Source: Verrucomicrobium spinosum DSM 4136 = JCM 18804 (GTDB taxonomy: Bacteria; Verrucomicrobiota; Verrucomicrobiia; Verrucomicrobiales; Verrucomicrobiaceae). From it: a DNA stretch of 64,000 nt. Each line of letters opens with the position of its first letter. The stretch's first letter is position 1. Of this stretch, positions 54,172-63,391 are shown piece by piece. Below the pieces are notes generated by a model. That model ran no database searches and was not told the origin of the DNA. It saw only the letters and a program-made list of their open reading frames with translations. The stretch spans positions 5,365,105 through 5,429,104 of the forward strand of contig NZ_ABIZ01000001.1 of the NCBI RefSeq assembly GCF_000172155.1. The letters are read 5' to 3'. Both the position numbers and the translations under genes were made by a program.

Positions 54172-54585
54172 ATGAAATCTTCCTCTCATTTCGCCATCTC
54201 CCAGTCTGACCTGCATACCCTCCGCACCTTCTTGGACCATGACGACGCCTTTAACCCGCTCGATGCGCGAGAGCGCAGTCTGCTCATAGAGCGGCTTCAG
54301 GATGCCAAGGTCTTTGAAGATGAATCCGACGACGAGCCTTCTGTGGCCGGACTACAAACACTCGTGCGAGTGGAGGACCTCTCCACCTCACCTCCAGACC
54401 AGTTCGACTTCACCCTCGTGCTTCCCCATGAGGCAAACTTCGAAGACGACCAGATCTCCATCCTCTCCCCGTTGGGGGCGGCGGTCTTCGGCCGGTCGGC
54501 CGGTACCCAGGTGGTGATGGACTCACCGACCGGAACCAGAAGGTTGCTAGTGCTTGCAGTTTTTAGAAAGGCGGCGATCCATTGA
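54172..54585 (+). CDS. GreA/GreB C-terminal-like (Rnk type) protein
   Basis: The 137-residue protein has an N-terminal helical part (ISQSDLHTLRTFLDHDDAFN) and the C-terminal FKBP-like GreA/B domain with DDQISILSPLGAAVFGRSAG and VMDSPTGTRRLLVLAVFRKA. Rnk-like proteins bind RNA polymerase without the long coiled coil of GreA. It partly overlaps in position with the next gene, whose start at 54599 is 13 bases after its stop. Confidence 0.8.
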   Translation: MKSSSHFAISQSDLHTLRTFLDHDDAFNPLDARERSLLIERLQDAKVFEDESDDEPSVAGLQTLVRVEDLSTSPPDQFDFTLVLPHEANFEDDQISILSPLGAAVFGRSAGTQVVMDSPTGTRRLLVLAVFRKAAIH

Positions 54586-54598
54586 TGGCCCCGGCCCC

Positions 54599-55117
54599 AT
54601 GAATCACGACGATCTCCACACCGCCGCCGAACCAGCCCGTCACGCAGGCACCAGTGCGGCAACCCTCGCTGAAGTCCCCCGACAAAGCAGTGCGGACCAG
54701 GTGGAAACCTGGATCCGCCGGGTGAATGACCGCTGGCTCGTGCACTCAGGGCTGAACCACCATGCCCGGGCCTACATGGACCGGCTGGCGGTGCAGGATC
54801 CCCAACGGCTGGCCCGGTCTTGTGAAATCGTGCACCGGCTCATGAAGGCCCATGATCCGGACTCGGATCCCAAGCCTTGGTTCTACGGTGGGCTCTTCTC
54901 TCTGGTGACCCCGGAAGAGGAGAGCCAGTATCTGGAAGGTCACCGCTTCACGCGGATGCTCCTGCCATCCACCCCGGAAGCACGCGTACGCGGCGAGGCG
55001 GAAGACTTGGAGCTGGCACCGGAAGTGCTGCGGAGGGTGCAGAACATCCGCTCCCAAATCCGGGAGCAGATCCTCCACACCGCTCGCACCGGCCGGGAGC
55101 TCAAGGCTGCTTGTTGA
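54599..55117 (+). CDS. Hypothetical cytoplasmic protein, 172 residues
   Basis: No signal or membrane segment is visible. The middle (DRLAVQDPQRLARSCEIVHR) and the end (VLRRVQNIRSQIREQILHTA) are helical, and no family is recognised. It closely follows the GreA/Rnk-like gene (13 bases) and so is probably in the same transcript. Its last 17 bases overlap the 3' end of the convergent phosphatase gene. Confidence 0.65.
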   Translation: MNHDDLHTAAEPARHAGTSAATLAEVPRQSSADQVETWIRRVNDRWLVHSGLNHHARAYMDRLAVQDPQRLARSCEIVHRLMKAHDPDSDPKPWFYGGLFSLVTPEEESQYLEGHRFTRMLLPSTPEARVRGEAEDLELAPEVLRRVQNIRSQIREQILHTARTGRELKAAC

Positions 55118-56801
55118 GCACCGCCTTGATGGGCCGCCCCACGCAACCGTTGGGCATTTGAATGTGCAACAGCGCCGCCACGGTGGGCGCGATGTCGTGC
55201 TGATAGACGACCTCGTGGCTGCTGCCGTGGCGGATGCCCCAGCCCATGAACACCACCGGGATGTGGGTGTCGTAGGGATACCAGGAGCCGTGGGTGGTGC
55301 CCTGTTTGCCAGCACCGGGGACCCAGCCAGGATTGGGCACCACATGGATGCTGCCGCAGCGCTTGGCATTGAAGCCGTTTATCATCATCGTCCGCAGGGG
55401 CTCAGGCACTGGAGCGCCGTCCATGTCCTCCATATCCACAGCGAAAAGCACGCCCGGATACTTCCGAATCCAGCGCACCGCGGCACTTCTGATCGCGTCG
55501 AAGTCCAGGTTCTTCTCCTCGATCCTGGGCAGGTCGAAGTTCACCAGATAGTTTGCCTCACCTGCCACCAGCTTCTCCACGCCGAACCGTCCGTTCAAGT
55601 AGTCATTGAGCTCACGCACCAGGCCCTTCGGGTTCCACCCCTCTGAAGGGAGGCGGTTTTCTTTCATATAACCCACCGTGTGGGCCACCCCGTGGTCCGC
55701 AGTGAGGAAGACCAGGTAGTTTCCCTTACCCACACGACCGTCCAGAAAGTTGAAGAACTCCGCCAGGTCCTGGTCGAGCCGCAGGTAGGTGTCTTCCACC
55801 TCCATGGAGTTCGGGCCGAACTTGTGGCCGACATAGTCGGTAGAGGCACAGTTGATGGTGAGAAAGTCCGTCTCCGGTCCTCCACCGAGGTTGTAGCCTT
55901 CCACCGCCGCCCTGGCGAAGCGCAGACTCAGCGTGTTGCCAAACGGGGTGGTACGAATGGTGTCCTTCTTCAGCTTGTAAGATAAAGAAACACGGTGGGG
56001 GAAGACTGGAGCCGCCTCTTTGTCAAACTTGCCCTCCCAAGGCACATCGTCACGGGTGCTCTGCACATACTCCTCCGCCGGGCGGAGGAGATTCCACTCA
56101 CCGGACAGAAGCTGCTCTCCCACCTTGGCGTCATTGAACTGCTTGACCCACTCCGGCAGGTCGTTCATGTAATAGGTGCTGGTGATGAAGTTGCCCGTCA
56201 AATCCTCCAGCCAGTACGCAGCCGTGGCAGTGTGCCCGGCGGGAAGGATGGAGGCACGATCCTTCAGCGACACCCCCACCACCTTCGAGCGGTAATTCGT
56301 CGCAATCCGCAGTTCATCCGTCACCGTTGACGTGAGCATGTTGCGAGGAGACATTTTGCCGTCATCAGTGGTGCCACCCACCGTTTGCACCGTGTCGTCA
56401 TCCGTGCAATAAACACTCTTTCCGGTGAACTGGTCGGTCCAGTCGTTTCCTGTAATCCCGTGGATCGCCGGAACAGAACCGGTAAACACCGTGGCATGGC
56501 CGACCGCAGTGTAAGAAGGCAGATGACCGATCATCCCATTCTCACATGTGAACCCCTCACCAACCAGTCGTTTAAAGCCACCCTCGCCATAGCGTTCCTG
56601 ATACTTGTACAGGAAGTCCCAGCGCATCTGGTCCACCGCGATGCCGACCACCAGCTTGGGCCGCTCAGGACCCGCGCCCCCAAGGGACGTCTTACCAGGC
56701 TCCTTGGCTCCCTCTTGCGCGGTCGCACCGGATGGAAGCCAGACTATGGACAGGGTGAGGACGGAACAGAATAGTGCCAGGGGCGGGCTGGAGAATCTCA
56801 T
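55101..56801 (-). CDS. Secreted alkaline phosphatase, PafA-like (type I phosphodiesterase/nucleotide pyrophosphatase superfamily)
   Basis: The 566-residue protein has a signal peptide (FSSPPLALFCSVLTLSIVWL). The core begins LVVGIAVDQMRWDFLYKYQE with the metal Asp and has the catalytic Thr in AVGHATVFTGSVPAIHGITG. Later NCASTDYVGHKFGPNS and LVFLTADHGVAHTVGY carry metal-binding Asp and His residues, and GTTHGSWYPYDTHIPVVFMG follows. PafA enzymes release phosphate from many esters in the periplasm. The ATG at 56801 is favoured by the signal peptide. No pho-box was found. Confidence 0.9.
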   Translation of the reverse strand: MRFSSPPLALFCSVLTLSIVWLPSGATAQEGAKEPGKTSLGGAGPERPKLVVGIAVDQMRWDFLYKYQERYGEGGFKRLVGEGFTCENGMIGHLPSYTAVGHATVFTGSVPAIHGITGNDWTDQFTGKSVYCTDDDTVQTVGGTTDDGKMSPRNMLTSTVTDELRIATNYRSKVVGVSLKDRASILPAGHTATAAYWLEDLTGNFITSTYYMNDLPEWVKQFNDAKVGEQLLSGEWNLLRPAEEYVQSTRDDVPWEGKFDKEAAPVFPHRVSLSYKLKKDTIRTTPFGNTLSLRFARAAVEGYNLGGGPETDFLTINCASTDYVGHKFGPNSMEVEDTYLRLDQDLAEFFNFLDGRVGKGNYLVFLTADHGVAHTVGYMKENRLPSEGWNPKGLVRELNDYLNGRFGVEKLVAGEANYLVNFDLPRIEEKNLDFDAIRSAAVRWIRKYPGVLFAVDMEDMDGAPVPEPLRTMMINGFNAKRCGSIHVVPNPGWVPGAGKQGTTHGSWYPYDTHIPVVFMGWGIRHGSSHEVVYQHDIAPTVAALLHIQMPNGCVGRPIKAVLNKQP

Positions 56802-56946
56802 GGAGCAGGTTGCGTTGTGGTAAGACCGGGGGGGCTGGTAAAGGCTCACACCTTCACCATCGGACCCAAGGCAACGCAGTGGCCCCTGGCATTCTGTCTT
56901 GCAAATGGGAATCACCGAAACATCGGAAGACCCGCTGGCAGCAAAA

Positions 56947-57264
56947 TCAGTATCTCCGGACATGGACGCCTACACCAGGCCCGCGATAGGCGCCGCCGTA
57001 GTAATAGCGACCACGGTGAAAGTAGCGGTGGTCATAGTACCGGCCGCGATGGTAGTAGCGGCCCACATCATACCGTCCGCCATAGTAATACCGGTTCCCA
57101 TAGTAATAGGTGGGACCAGCATATCCGACGGGCAGGCTGTTGTAGTAACCCAGGTCTGCCGTGACCACACGCCCAGGGGGAGGAGGCGGCAGGGGTTCGA
57201 CAACGCAGGAGGGCAGGACAGCCATGGCCGCCAAACCCAGAGCGAAAAGTGCAGGTGTCTTCAT
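56947..57264 (-). CDS. Tyr/Gly-rich small lipoprotein
   Basis: The 105-residue protein has a lipoprotein signal (LFALGLAAMAVLPSC). The mature part is Pro-rich, then a low-complexity Tyr/Gly/Arg repeat (YYYGNRYYYGGRYDVGRYYH and similar), ending RRY. Such repeats are typical of surface adhesive or structural proteins. ATG 57264 is used. It lies upstream of the phosphatase gene on the same strand. Confidence 0.65.
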   Translation of the reverse strand: MKTPALFALGLAAMAVLPSCVVEPLPPPPPGRVVTADLGYYNSLPVGYAGPTYYYGNRYYYGGRYDVGRYYHRGRYYDHRYFHRGRYYYGGAYRGPGVGVHVRRY

Positions 57265-57375
57265 CAATCCGGAATCGTCCCCCCCTCACGTCAGGACTTA
57301 AAATTCAGCTCCATCGAGCTTTCCAGTTTCTTCCGCCCGCGTTGACCCGCCTGCCGTACGGTGCCACCTTTCGCC

Positions 57376-58071
57376 ATGATCTGGCGATTCCAGTTCCCGG
57401 AAAGAACGTTCCTGCTTGCTGTGCTGGCCGGTTGCCTGAGCCTCTGGCTTTTCATCGAGGTGGCGGACGAGGTGCAGGAGGGCGAGAGCCATGCCTATGA
57501 TGAGGCCATCCTGCGCAGCCTTCGCCAGCCCGCCGATCCAGCCCTGCCCATCGGTCCCACCTGGCTGAGAGAAGCCAGCCGCGACATCACCGCGCTGGGA
57601 GGCGGCACGGTGGTCACCCTGGTGACTCTGGCCGTGCTGGGCTTCCTGCTGCTCAGGCAAAAGCTCGCTCTCATGTTGGTGGTGCTGATCTCCACCGCGG
57701 GCGGTGGATTGCTCTCGGGAGTTCTCAAGAGCTTCTTTGCGCGGGAGCGTCCCTCCCACATCCCTCATTTGATGGAGGCGACCTCCCCCTCCTTCCCCAG
57801 TGGTCACTCTATGCTTGCGGCCATCGTGTACCTCACCCTGGGTGCCATGCTCGGTCGCATCACCCAGCGCCGTAGGGAGAAATACTACTTTCTGGGCGTG
57901 GCAGTGGTCATCGTCATCCTCGTGGGGCTGAGCCGCATGTTCTTGGGGGTGCACTTTCCCACAGACGTCCTGGCTGGTTGGTCCGCGGGGATTGTCTGGG
58001 CTGTGTTTTGCGCCTCCGCAGCCCGCTGGCTGCAACAGAAGGGACAGGTGGAACCACCTGACGCCATCTGA
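57376..58071 (+). CDS. PAP2-family lipid phosphatase
   Basis: The 231-residue protein has several membrane segments and all three phosphatase motifs: KSFFARERPSH (K-x6-RP), PSGHS, and SRMFLGVHFPTDVLAGW (SR-x5-H-x3-D). PAP2 enzymes remove phosphate from lipids such as phosphatidic acid or undecaprenyl pyrophosphate. The upstream GTG at 57361 is possible, but ATG 57376 fits the first membrane segment. It is divergent from the Tyr-rich lipoprotein gene. Confidence 0.93.
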   Translation: MIWRFQFPERTFLLAVLAGCLSLWLFIEVADEVQEGESHAYDEAILRSLRQPADPALPIGPTWLREASRDITALGGGTVVTLVTLAVLGFLLLRQKLALMLVVLISTAGGGLLSGVLKSFFARERPSHIPHLMEATSPSFPSGHSMLAAIVYLTLGAMLGRITQRRREKYYFLGVAVVIVILVGLSRMFLGVHFPTDVLAGWSAGIVWAVFCASAARWLQQKGQVEPPDAI

Positions 58072-58259
58072 CATTGGATAGCAACCCCATGCACCAATTT
58101 CTCCATTACGCCACCAACATTAAACATTTTACTTGAAATCGTCATACAGTCTCACTCCCACTGGGAGGCTGATTCCAGCGGCTTTTTGTTGACAGTCTGC
58201 TCATGAAAAGGCCTGCGCAGAGTCTTGACAGCGCGCCTTTCCGACCCCTAACATGCGCC

Positions 58260-58538
58260 ATGGCCAAGAAATCCACCTCCTCCGAGCGCAAACCCAATCC
58301 TGCGCTGATGAAACCCGTGCAGCCCGATGAAATCCTCGCGGTCATCGTGGGCTCTACACCCATCCCACGCAGCGAAGTTACCAAGAAGCTCTGGGATTAC
58401 ATCAAGAAGAACGGGCTCCAGGATCCGAAGAAGAAGACGAACATCAACGCGGACGAAGCCCTCAAGGCCGTATTTGGTGGCAAGAAGCAGGTCACGATGT
58501 TTGAGATGACAAAGCTCGTCTCTGCTCACATCAAGTAA
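58260..58538 (+). CDS. SWIB/MDM2-domain protein
   Basis: The 92-residue protein is nearly all SWIB domain (LMKPVQPDEILAVIVGSTPI, then KKLWDYIKKNGLQDPKKKTN and INADEALKAVFGGKKQVTMF). SWIB domains are common in eukaryotic chromatin proteins and in chlamydiae and relatives, where their role is unclear but DNA-related. The N terminus is Lys/Ser-rich, fitting DNA binding. A clear terminator follows at 58661. Confidence 0.9.
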   Translation: MAKKSTSSERKPNPALMKPVQPDEILAVIVGSTPIPRSEVTKKLWDYIKKNGLQDPKKKTNINADEALKAVFGGKKQVTMFEMTKLVSAHIK

Positions 58539-58660
58539 GCGACCCGCTGCCTGCCGAGCAAGGCGGTTCGCGACGGGAAGCTCCGGTTGAGACCGGCCGC
58601 GCCCCGTGGCACTCCCACTTCCCTGCTGAAAGGCACCCATCATTCTAGGTATTCCTGCAG

Positions 58661-58693
58661 AAGGAGGGCCCTCACCGGCCCTCCTTCCTTTTT
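58661..58693 (+). terminator. Rho-independent terminator after the SWIB gene
   Basis: The stem AAGGAGGGCC (58661-58670) / GGCCCTCCTT (58677-58686) with a 6-base loop is followed by CCTTTTTG. It lies 123 bases after the SWIB stop codon. Confidence 0.85.
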
Positions 58694-58776
58694 GCACCTG
58701 CAGCCACCCGGTAGTTCCTTTGAGTAAATCCGGGCCGGTCGCTGTCGGAATGTGCCAGTTCACCTCCGTTCCACTT

Positions 58777-60144
58777 ATGAACATGCGCCCCCGACTCCCC
58801 CTTCTGGCGACCCTGGCCCTGCTGCTGGCGTGCCCGCTGCTGAGCGCCGCGAGCACGGACTCTCCGACCCGCACCTCCGGCGAGGAAGTCACTCCGGTGC
58901 CAGCCGCTCCGCCCAAGATAGAGCCCGCCCCCTCTCCAGGCGCTGCTGACGCGTTGTCCCATCTGCCAGGAGTGGGTCTGGCCGAAGGGGTCTCCCAGAT
59001 CACCGGCACCGCCGTCAGCCCCCTGCTGGGCGTGAGCGCTGTCGGGGCCTGGAAGTACTTCACCACTGAGGAAGGCCTGCGCTCCCGACTGCCCTGGTAC
59101 TGTCATCCAGGCGTCTGGGGCAGTTGTTTCGCGGTCTTGGGACTTTGTTTCCTGAAGGATTTTCTGGGCGCAGCCGCCCCGCCGCTGGTAAAGAAACCCC
59201 TGGATTTCATCGAACTCTTTGAGGACAAGGCCAGCGCGCTGGTCGCCAGCACCGCCTTTGTACCGCTTGTAGCCGTGGCCATGGCACAGATGAATGCCAT
59301 CCCACTGCAGCCGGAAAACGCAGCCCAGAGCACAGCCATGATCACGCAGACCGCGCAGATGGGTTTTGCCACCCTTCCAGTTCCCGGCCCGGCACTCGCC
59401 GCGACGGATTTCACATGGGTCAAGACCGCCCTCTACATACCGGCTGGCTTCGCCATCTTTGCGGTGGTGTGGCTTTCCAGCCATGCCATTAATGTCCTCA
59501 TCGCCCTCTCGCCGTTTGGCATCGTAGATGCCGCCCTCAAGGTGGTGAAGCTGGGGGTGCTGGGGCTGATCACCGCCAGCGCCTTCATCCACCCGGCATT
59601 GGGCCTGCTGGTGTGCCTTCTGATCATCATTCCAGCCTGCTTCATCGCTGGCCCGGCCTTTCGTCTCATGGTCTTTGGCAATGTCTTTGGCCTGGACCTT
59701 TTGCTCGCCCGCAAAGCAGTCCCCACTGACGTTGCCACCGGGGTTCGCGCCTTCAACTCCACCAAGATTGGCAGCACACCTGCACGCACCTATGGCCGAC
59801 TGGGGAGAAATGCCGAAGGCGCAGCGGTCTTCCGCTATCGCCCCTGGATCATCCTTCCCATGCGTGAGACAGCGGTGGCCGCCACCCCCCAGCCCGACGG
59901 CATTGCCCAAGGGCTGATCTACCCTTCACTGACGCGGGACGACAGCTCCGGCAAGTCAAAGACCTCATTTGTTCTGCTACCCCGTTACCGCGATTGCGTC
60001 AGCCGCATCACCGAGCACTTCGGCATCACCAAGGTGACTGACAGCACCCTGCTGCGCGGATTCAAAGCCATGCGCAACTGGCTGGTTGAGGCCCTCAGCT
60101 TTGGCCGGAGTTCCGTCGCACTGACCGCCCCAGGACGACAGTAA
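58777..60144 (+). CDS. Hypothetical multi-pass membrane protein, 455 residues
   Basis: A signal peptide (PLLATLALLLACPLLSAAS) is followed by about six membrane segments (for example GFAIFAVVWLSSHAINVLIA and LLVCLLIIIPACFIAGPAFR). The C-terminal 150 residues are soluble (DSSGKSKTSFVLLPRYRDCV, ITEHFGITKVTDSTLLRGFK). No family is recognised. ATG 58777 is chosen because a signal starts there; an upstream frame adds a short basic stretch. It follows the SWIB terminator and so has its own promoter. Confidence 0.7.
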   Translation: MNMRPRLPLLATLALLLACPLLSAASTDSPTRTSGEEVTPVPAAPPKIEPAPSPGAADALSHLPGVGLAEGVSQITGTAVSPLLGVSAVGAWKYFTTEEGLRSRLPWYCHPGVWGSCFAVLGLCFLKDFLGAAAPPLVKKPLDFIELFEDKASALVASTAFVPLVAVAMAQMNAIPLQPENAAQSTAMITQTAQMGFATLPVPGPALAATDFTWVKTALYIPAGFAIFAVVWLSSHAINVLIALSPFGIVDAALKVVKLGVLGLITASAFIHPALGLLVCLLIIIPACFIAGPAFRLMVFGNVFGLDLLLARKAVPTDVATGVRAFNSTKIGSTPARTYGRLGRNAEGAAVFRYRPWIILPMRETAVAATPQPDGIAQGLIYPSLTRDDSSGKSKTSFVLLPRYRDCVSRITEHFGITKVTDSTLLRGFKAMRNWLVEALSFGRSSVALTAPGRQ

Positions 60145-60233
60145 GGACCACGACCGCCCGCATAAAAGCAACACACCGTGATGCACACAGCGCATTGAAT
60201 TGCATTGTGCCAGTCCTGCGCTGTAGTACGCGC

Positions 60234-60578
60234 ATGATCGTCGAACGGGTCAAATACATCATCTGGGCCGCAGACATGGACCGGGCAGCGCGCTTCTACA
60301 CACACGTGTTGGGAGGCACGGTGTTGCGTCAAAATCCGCACATCTGTGAGATCCAGATCGCTGGCGGCATCATCGGCATCCACGGCGGCGGCGAGGGAAC
60401 CCGTACCTGGACCGGCCTCAGCTTTCAAGTGCCGGACGTGGTGGCCGGCGCCGCCGAGATTGTGGCCGCCGGCGGCGAGTTGGTCCGAGAACCCCAGCCT
60501 GAGGACGATGAACCGCCCCACCTCGCCATGTGCGTGGACACGGAGGGGAATGAAATCATGCTGACACGAAAGCGATAG
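60234..60578 (+). CDS. VOC-family (glyoxalase/bleomycin resistance-like) protein
   Basis: The 114-residue protein has paired VOC motifs: VKYIIWAADMDRAARFYTHV at the start, CEIQIAGGIIGIHGGGEG and the C-terminal DTEGNEIMLTRKR with a metal-binding Glu. VOC enzymes bind a metal and act on small molecules, here unknown. The ATG at 60234 starts at the first strand. Confidence 0.85.
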   Translation: MIVERVKYIIWAADMDRAARFYTHVLGGTVLRQNPHICEIQIAGGIIGIHGGGEGTRTWTGLSFQVPDVVAGAAEIVAAGGELVREPQPEDDEPPHLAMCVDTEGNEIMLTRKR

Positions 60579-60778
60579 GACCCCAGTGTCGGCCAGCATC
60601 GGCGACGTCACTTCCGCGAACCTCGTTCAATCGCCATCCCACCCCGCCTCCGCTGCTGTAGCATCGGCTCAAGCCCGACACAGGACTCCCCAAAGGCGTT
60701 GGATATTCCAGCTTCTCAGGATGATGCGTCAGCTTCCCACCCAACGAAAACTCCTCGCCCCCACACTGACACACCGGT

Positions 60779-61615
60779 TTACTGACCTACTGAATCACCG
60801 ACTGCCAGCAGGCTCACCTTCAGCTCTGCACATCGGCGGAACACTTCGCTTTGATCCAGGATCAGAGTCATGCCGGCCTCCACGGCAATCACATCCACTC
60901 CCGCAGCAGCGGCGGTGGAGATGGTATCAGGACCGACGACTGGGACGTCAAAGCGCATATCCTGGTTGGGCTTGCTCACCTTGACCATGGTGGCACTGCC
61001 CTTACCCAGGGCACCGCCACGTTTGATGGCTTCATTCGTGCCCTCGAAGGCCTCCACAGCGAGCACCGTGCCGTTGCGCACCACCACGGTCTGACCGATG
61101 TCGAGCTTGCTGGAGGCCTTGGCGATGGTGAAGCCGTACTCCGCGTCTTCCCAGCGACGTTTTTTGGGATTAGGCCCCGCCACATGACCGGCGGCGGGCA
61201 TGAACTCCTCCAGAAACGTCGTTGCGGGCAGCAACTCGATGCCGTCCTTTTTCATCTCATCAGCAATGCCGCCAAAGAGGGTCTCCGCATTGCGCCGTTT
61301 CAGACGGGCCAGCATCATCAGCAGCCGCAGGTCGGGCCGGAGATCGAAGAGATTTTTGGGGGCGATCTGACCTACCATCACTACGTGTTTTACCCCTTCT
61401 TTCTTGAAAAAGGCGATCATCTTGCTGAGCTGGCCCACCCGGAACCAGGCCATGGCATCCACACTCCCTTCCAAGCTGGGACGGGTCTCATCAACAAAAC
61501 CTGCGACGACGAGGCGATCCACCCCAGCCTTGCGGGCAGCACGGACGAACGTTTCTGGATAGACGCCGTTGCCGGCGATCAGGGCGATGGTGGACGGAGG
61601 AGGCGCGGCGGACAC
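60779..61615 (-). CDS. lpxI: UDP-2,3-diacylglucosamine pyrophosphatase LpxI
   Basis: The protein matches LpxI: STIALIAGNGVYPETFVRAA at the start, KHVVMVGQIAPKNLFDLRPD, the C-terminal FDVPVVGPDTISTAAAAGVD with the catalytic Asp, and IAVEAGMTLILDQSEVFRRC. LpxI removes UMP in lipid A synthesis and replaces LpxH, so the host has a lipid A-containing outer membrane. No ATG is suitably placed: GTG 61615 (or TTG 61636) is the likely start. It is on the same strand as the TatD-like gene, 107 bases upstream. Confidence 0.93.
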   Translation of the reverse strand: MSAAPPPSTIALIAGNGVYPETFVRAARKAGVDRLVVAGFVDETRPSLEGSVDAMAWFRVGQLSKMIAFFKKEGVKHVVMVGQIAPKNLFDLRPDLRLLMMLARLKRRNAETLFGGIADEMKKDGIELLPATTFLEEFMPAAGHVAGPNPKKRRWEDAEYGFTIAKASSKLDIGQTVVVRNGTVLAVEAFEGTNEAIKRGGALGKGSATMVKVSKPNQDMRFDVPVVGPDTISTAAAAGVDVIAVEAGMTLILDQSEVFRRCAELKVSLLAVGDSVGQ

Positions 61616-61722
61616 TGGAAGACGGTAATGGGGCAAAAGCTGGGCAGCTAGTTAGACGCGGTTGTACGCCAAATCAACTGGGCAGCCATCCACTAAGACC
61701 GCCCGGCCCGCGCCCAGAGCAC

Positions 61723-62526
61723 TCAGTCCAGATGAAACTTCCCGCTCTGCTTCATGAAGGTCACGGGGTTGTCATAGGCCACCCGCTGTACGGCGCTGGG
61801 GCTCCAGCCACGGCGCCTCATCTCCAGCATGGTCTTGGGGACGGCCAAGGGATCACTGATACCCCAGTCACACGCCGAATTCATCCAAATGCGCTCGCCA
61901 CTATGACCCTCGAGCATATCAATCGCACGATGCGGGGTGCACTTGCTCTCCGGGTACAAGGTGATGCCCGCCCAGAATCCCTTATCCAGCACGAGGTCGA
62001 TGGTGTGCTCTTCCACGTGATCAATGATGACGCGGTCCGGCGTGATTTTGGAATGGTTCTTGAGGGCGTCTAAAATCAATCGAGTGCCCTTGAGCTTGTC
62101 CTCCAGGTGGGGCGTGTGCACCAGAATGAGCTGATCGTAGTCGGCCGCGATCTGAATGTGCTTCTCCAACACCTGAAGTTCATTGCGGCTGTTCTTGTTC
62201 AGACCGATCTCACCGATCCCAAGCACGTTGGGCTTGCCCAAAAACTGCGGGATGAGTGCCAGCACGTCGTCCGCGAGCTCGGGATCCTCTGACTCCTTGG
62301 GATTGATACAGAGCCATGTATAGTGTTTGATGCCAAAGCGGGCCGCGCGCTTGGGCTCGTACTCAGTGATTTGACGGAAGTAGTCGTAGAATCCCTGGGC
62401 GCTGGCGCGGTCAAACCCCGCCCAGAAGGCAGGCTCGCAGATGGTTTCACATCCGGCCAGAGCCAGCTTTTCGTAGTCATCCGTCGTGCGGCTGACCATG
62501 TGACCATGAGGCTCGATGTAGGGCAT
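61723..62526 (-). CDS. TatD-family metal-dependent hydrolase, EboB-like
   Basis: The 267-residue protein has the TatD metal ligands in order: EPHGHMVSRT (HxH), GIGEIGLNKN (Glu), ILVHTPHLED (His), VIIDHVEEHT (His) and NSACDWG (Asp). TatD proteins are nucleases or amidohydrolases. The sequence resembles the TatD hydrolase found in ebo/edb gene clusters of uncertain function, but the other cluster genes (prenyltransferase, dehydroquinate synthase-like, isomerase) are not in the window. ATG 62526 begins directly at the HxH strand. Confidence 0.8.
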   Translation of the reverse strand: MPYIEPHGHMVSRTTDDYEKLALAGCETICEPAFWAGFDRASAQGFYDYFRQITEYEPKRAARFGIKHYTWLCINPKESEDPELADDVLALIPQFLGKPNVLGIGEIGLNKNSRNELQVLEKHIQIAADYDQLILVHTPHLEDKLKGTRLILDALKNHSKITPDRVIIDHVEEHTIDLVLDKGFWAGITLYPESKCTPHRAIDMLEGHSGERIWMNSACDWGISDPLAVPKTMLEMRRRGWSPSAVQRVAYDNPVTFMKQSGKFHLD

Positions 62527-62597
62527 TTTGAGTAGGGGAGAAGAAGCAGATGAGAAAGACAGTAGCGGAGCAACAGGACAAAACAAACCGCCAGCCC

Positions 62598-62885
62598 TCA
62601 GCCCAGAGCGGGAGGAACGGCTCCCACCGCCCCTTGGGTCGTAGCCTTGGGGATCGGCTCTGTGCTGGGATCGCTAAAGCTCAACAAGATGTTCCGGGCC
62701 CGCTCGGGCTGATCGCCCGCCAGGAGCTGAATGGCCTGCTTCAGGGCGACCACACGAAAGTCCCCCTCCTGCCCGGCCCGCTGCACCCGATCCAAAAAGG
62801 CAGCGAGATCAATGAGCTTGCTTCGCGAATCCATGAACCCGAGGTCCACAAGATTCACATTCGCAGGAGGCGTCCAGGTGTTCAT
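62598..62885 (-). CDS. Small hypothetical protein, 95 residues
   Basis: No signal or membrane segment. The middle is helical (DSRSKLIDLAAFLDRVQRAG, ALKQAIQLLAGDQPERARNI), and the end is Pro/Ala-rich. Its place just before the TatD-like gene suggests a partner of the Ebo-type hydrolase, possibly in the position of EboA, but I see no clear similarity to EboA. Confidence 0.6.
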   Translation of the reverse strand: MNTWTPPANVNLVDLGFMDSRSKLIDLAAFLDRVQRAGQEGDFRVVALKQAIQLLAGDQPERARNILLSFSDPSTEPIPKATTQGAVGAVPPALG

Positions 62886-63091
62886 GAGTGAGCGTGAGAA
62901 AGCGGCAGGTGCAAAAGACGGGATACGACAGACAATGCCGTCGAATCAAGTATTTTGGACACCTAACCGCCCAAGTCGCTGGTTTTTGCCCGCGCCCACC
63001 CTTTGGGGGTGCCTCACTCACCAAGCATCGCCGCTCTGGCCTCAGAATTGACCCGTCCCCGCTTTTGGAGGCCCGCACTCCTCCATAGAGA

Positions 63092-63391
63092 CTACTCCAA
63101 CCCCTGCCCAATCGAGAATCGGAGGGTATCCACACTCGCAGTCTTGGTGAACCGTTGGGGCTCAGGTTTGGCTCCACTGGATTGGACCGTGCGCACCTCC
63201 CGCTTCTTAGGTTGTGAGTTAGCCACTCCAACGCGGTTTGCATCGATTAACTCCAGAATCATCCAGAGACCGAATCCAACAGAAAGGGTCGCCATCGCCA
63301 GCCCCGAACCAAGCACAAGAATGGCAATCAGCCAGGAACCCTTCCGCTTGACGGTCCGCCGGAGTGGAGTCTGCAAACGCTTCGAAGTCAT
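63092..63391 (-). CDS. Small single-pass membrane protein, 99 residues
   Basis: A basic N terminus (TSKRLQTPLRRTVKRKGS) precedes a membrane helix (WLIAILVLGSGLAMATLSVG, about residues 20-45), with a polar, positively charged C-terminal half. No family is recognised. It is at the edge of an AT-rich stretch. Confidence 0.55.
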   Translation of the reverse strand: MTSKRLQTPLRRTVKRKGSWLIAILVLGSGLAMATLSVGFGLWMILELIDANRVGVANSQPKKREVRTVQSSGAKPEPQRFTKTASVDTLRFSIGQGLE

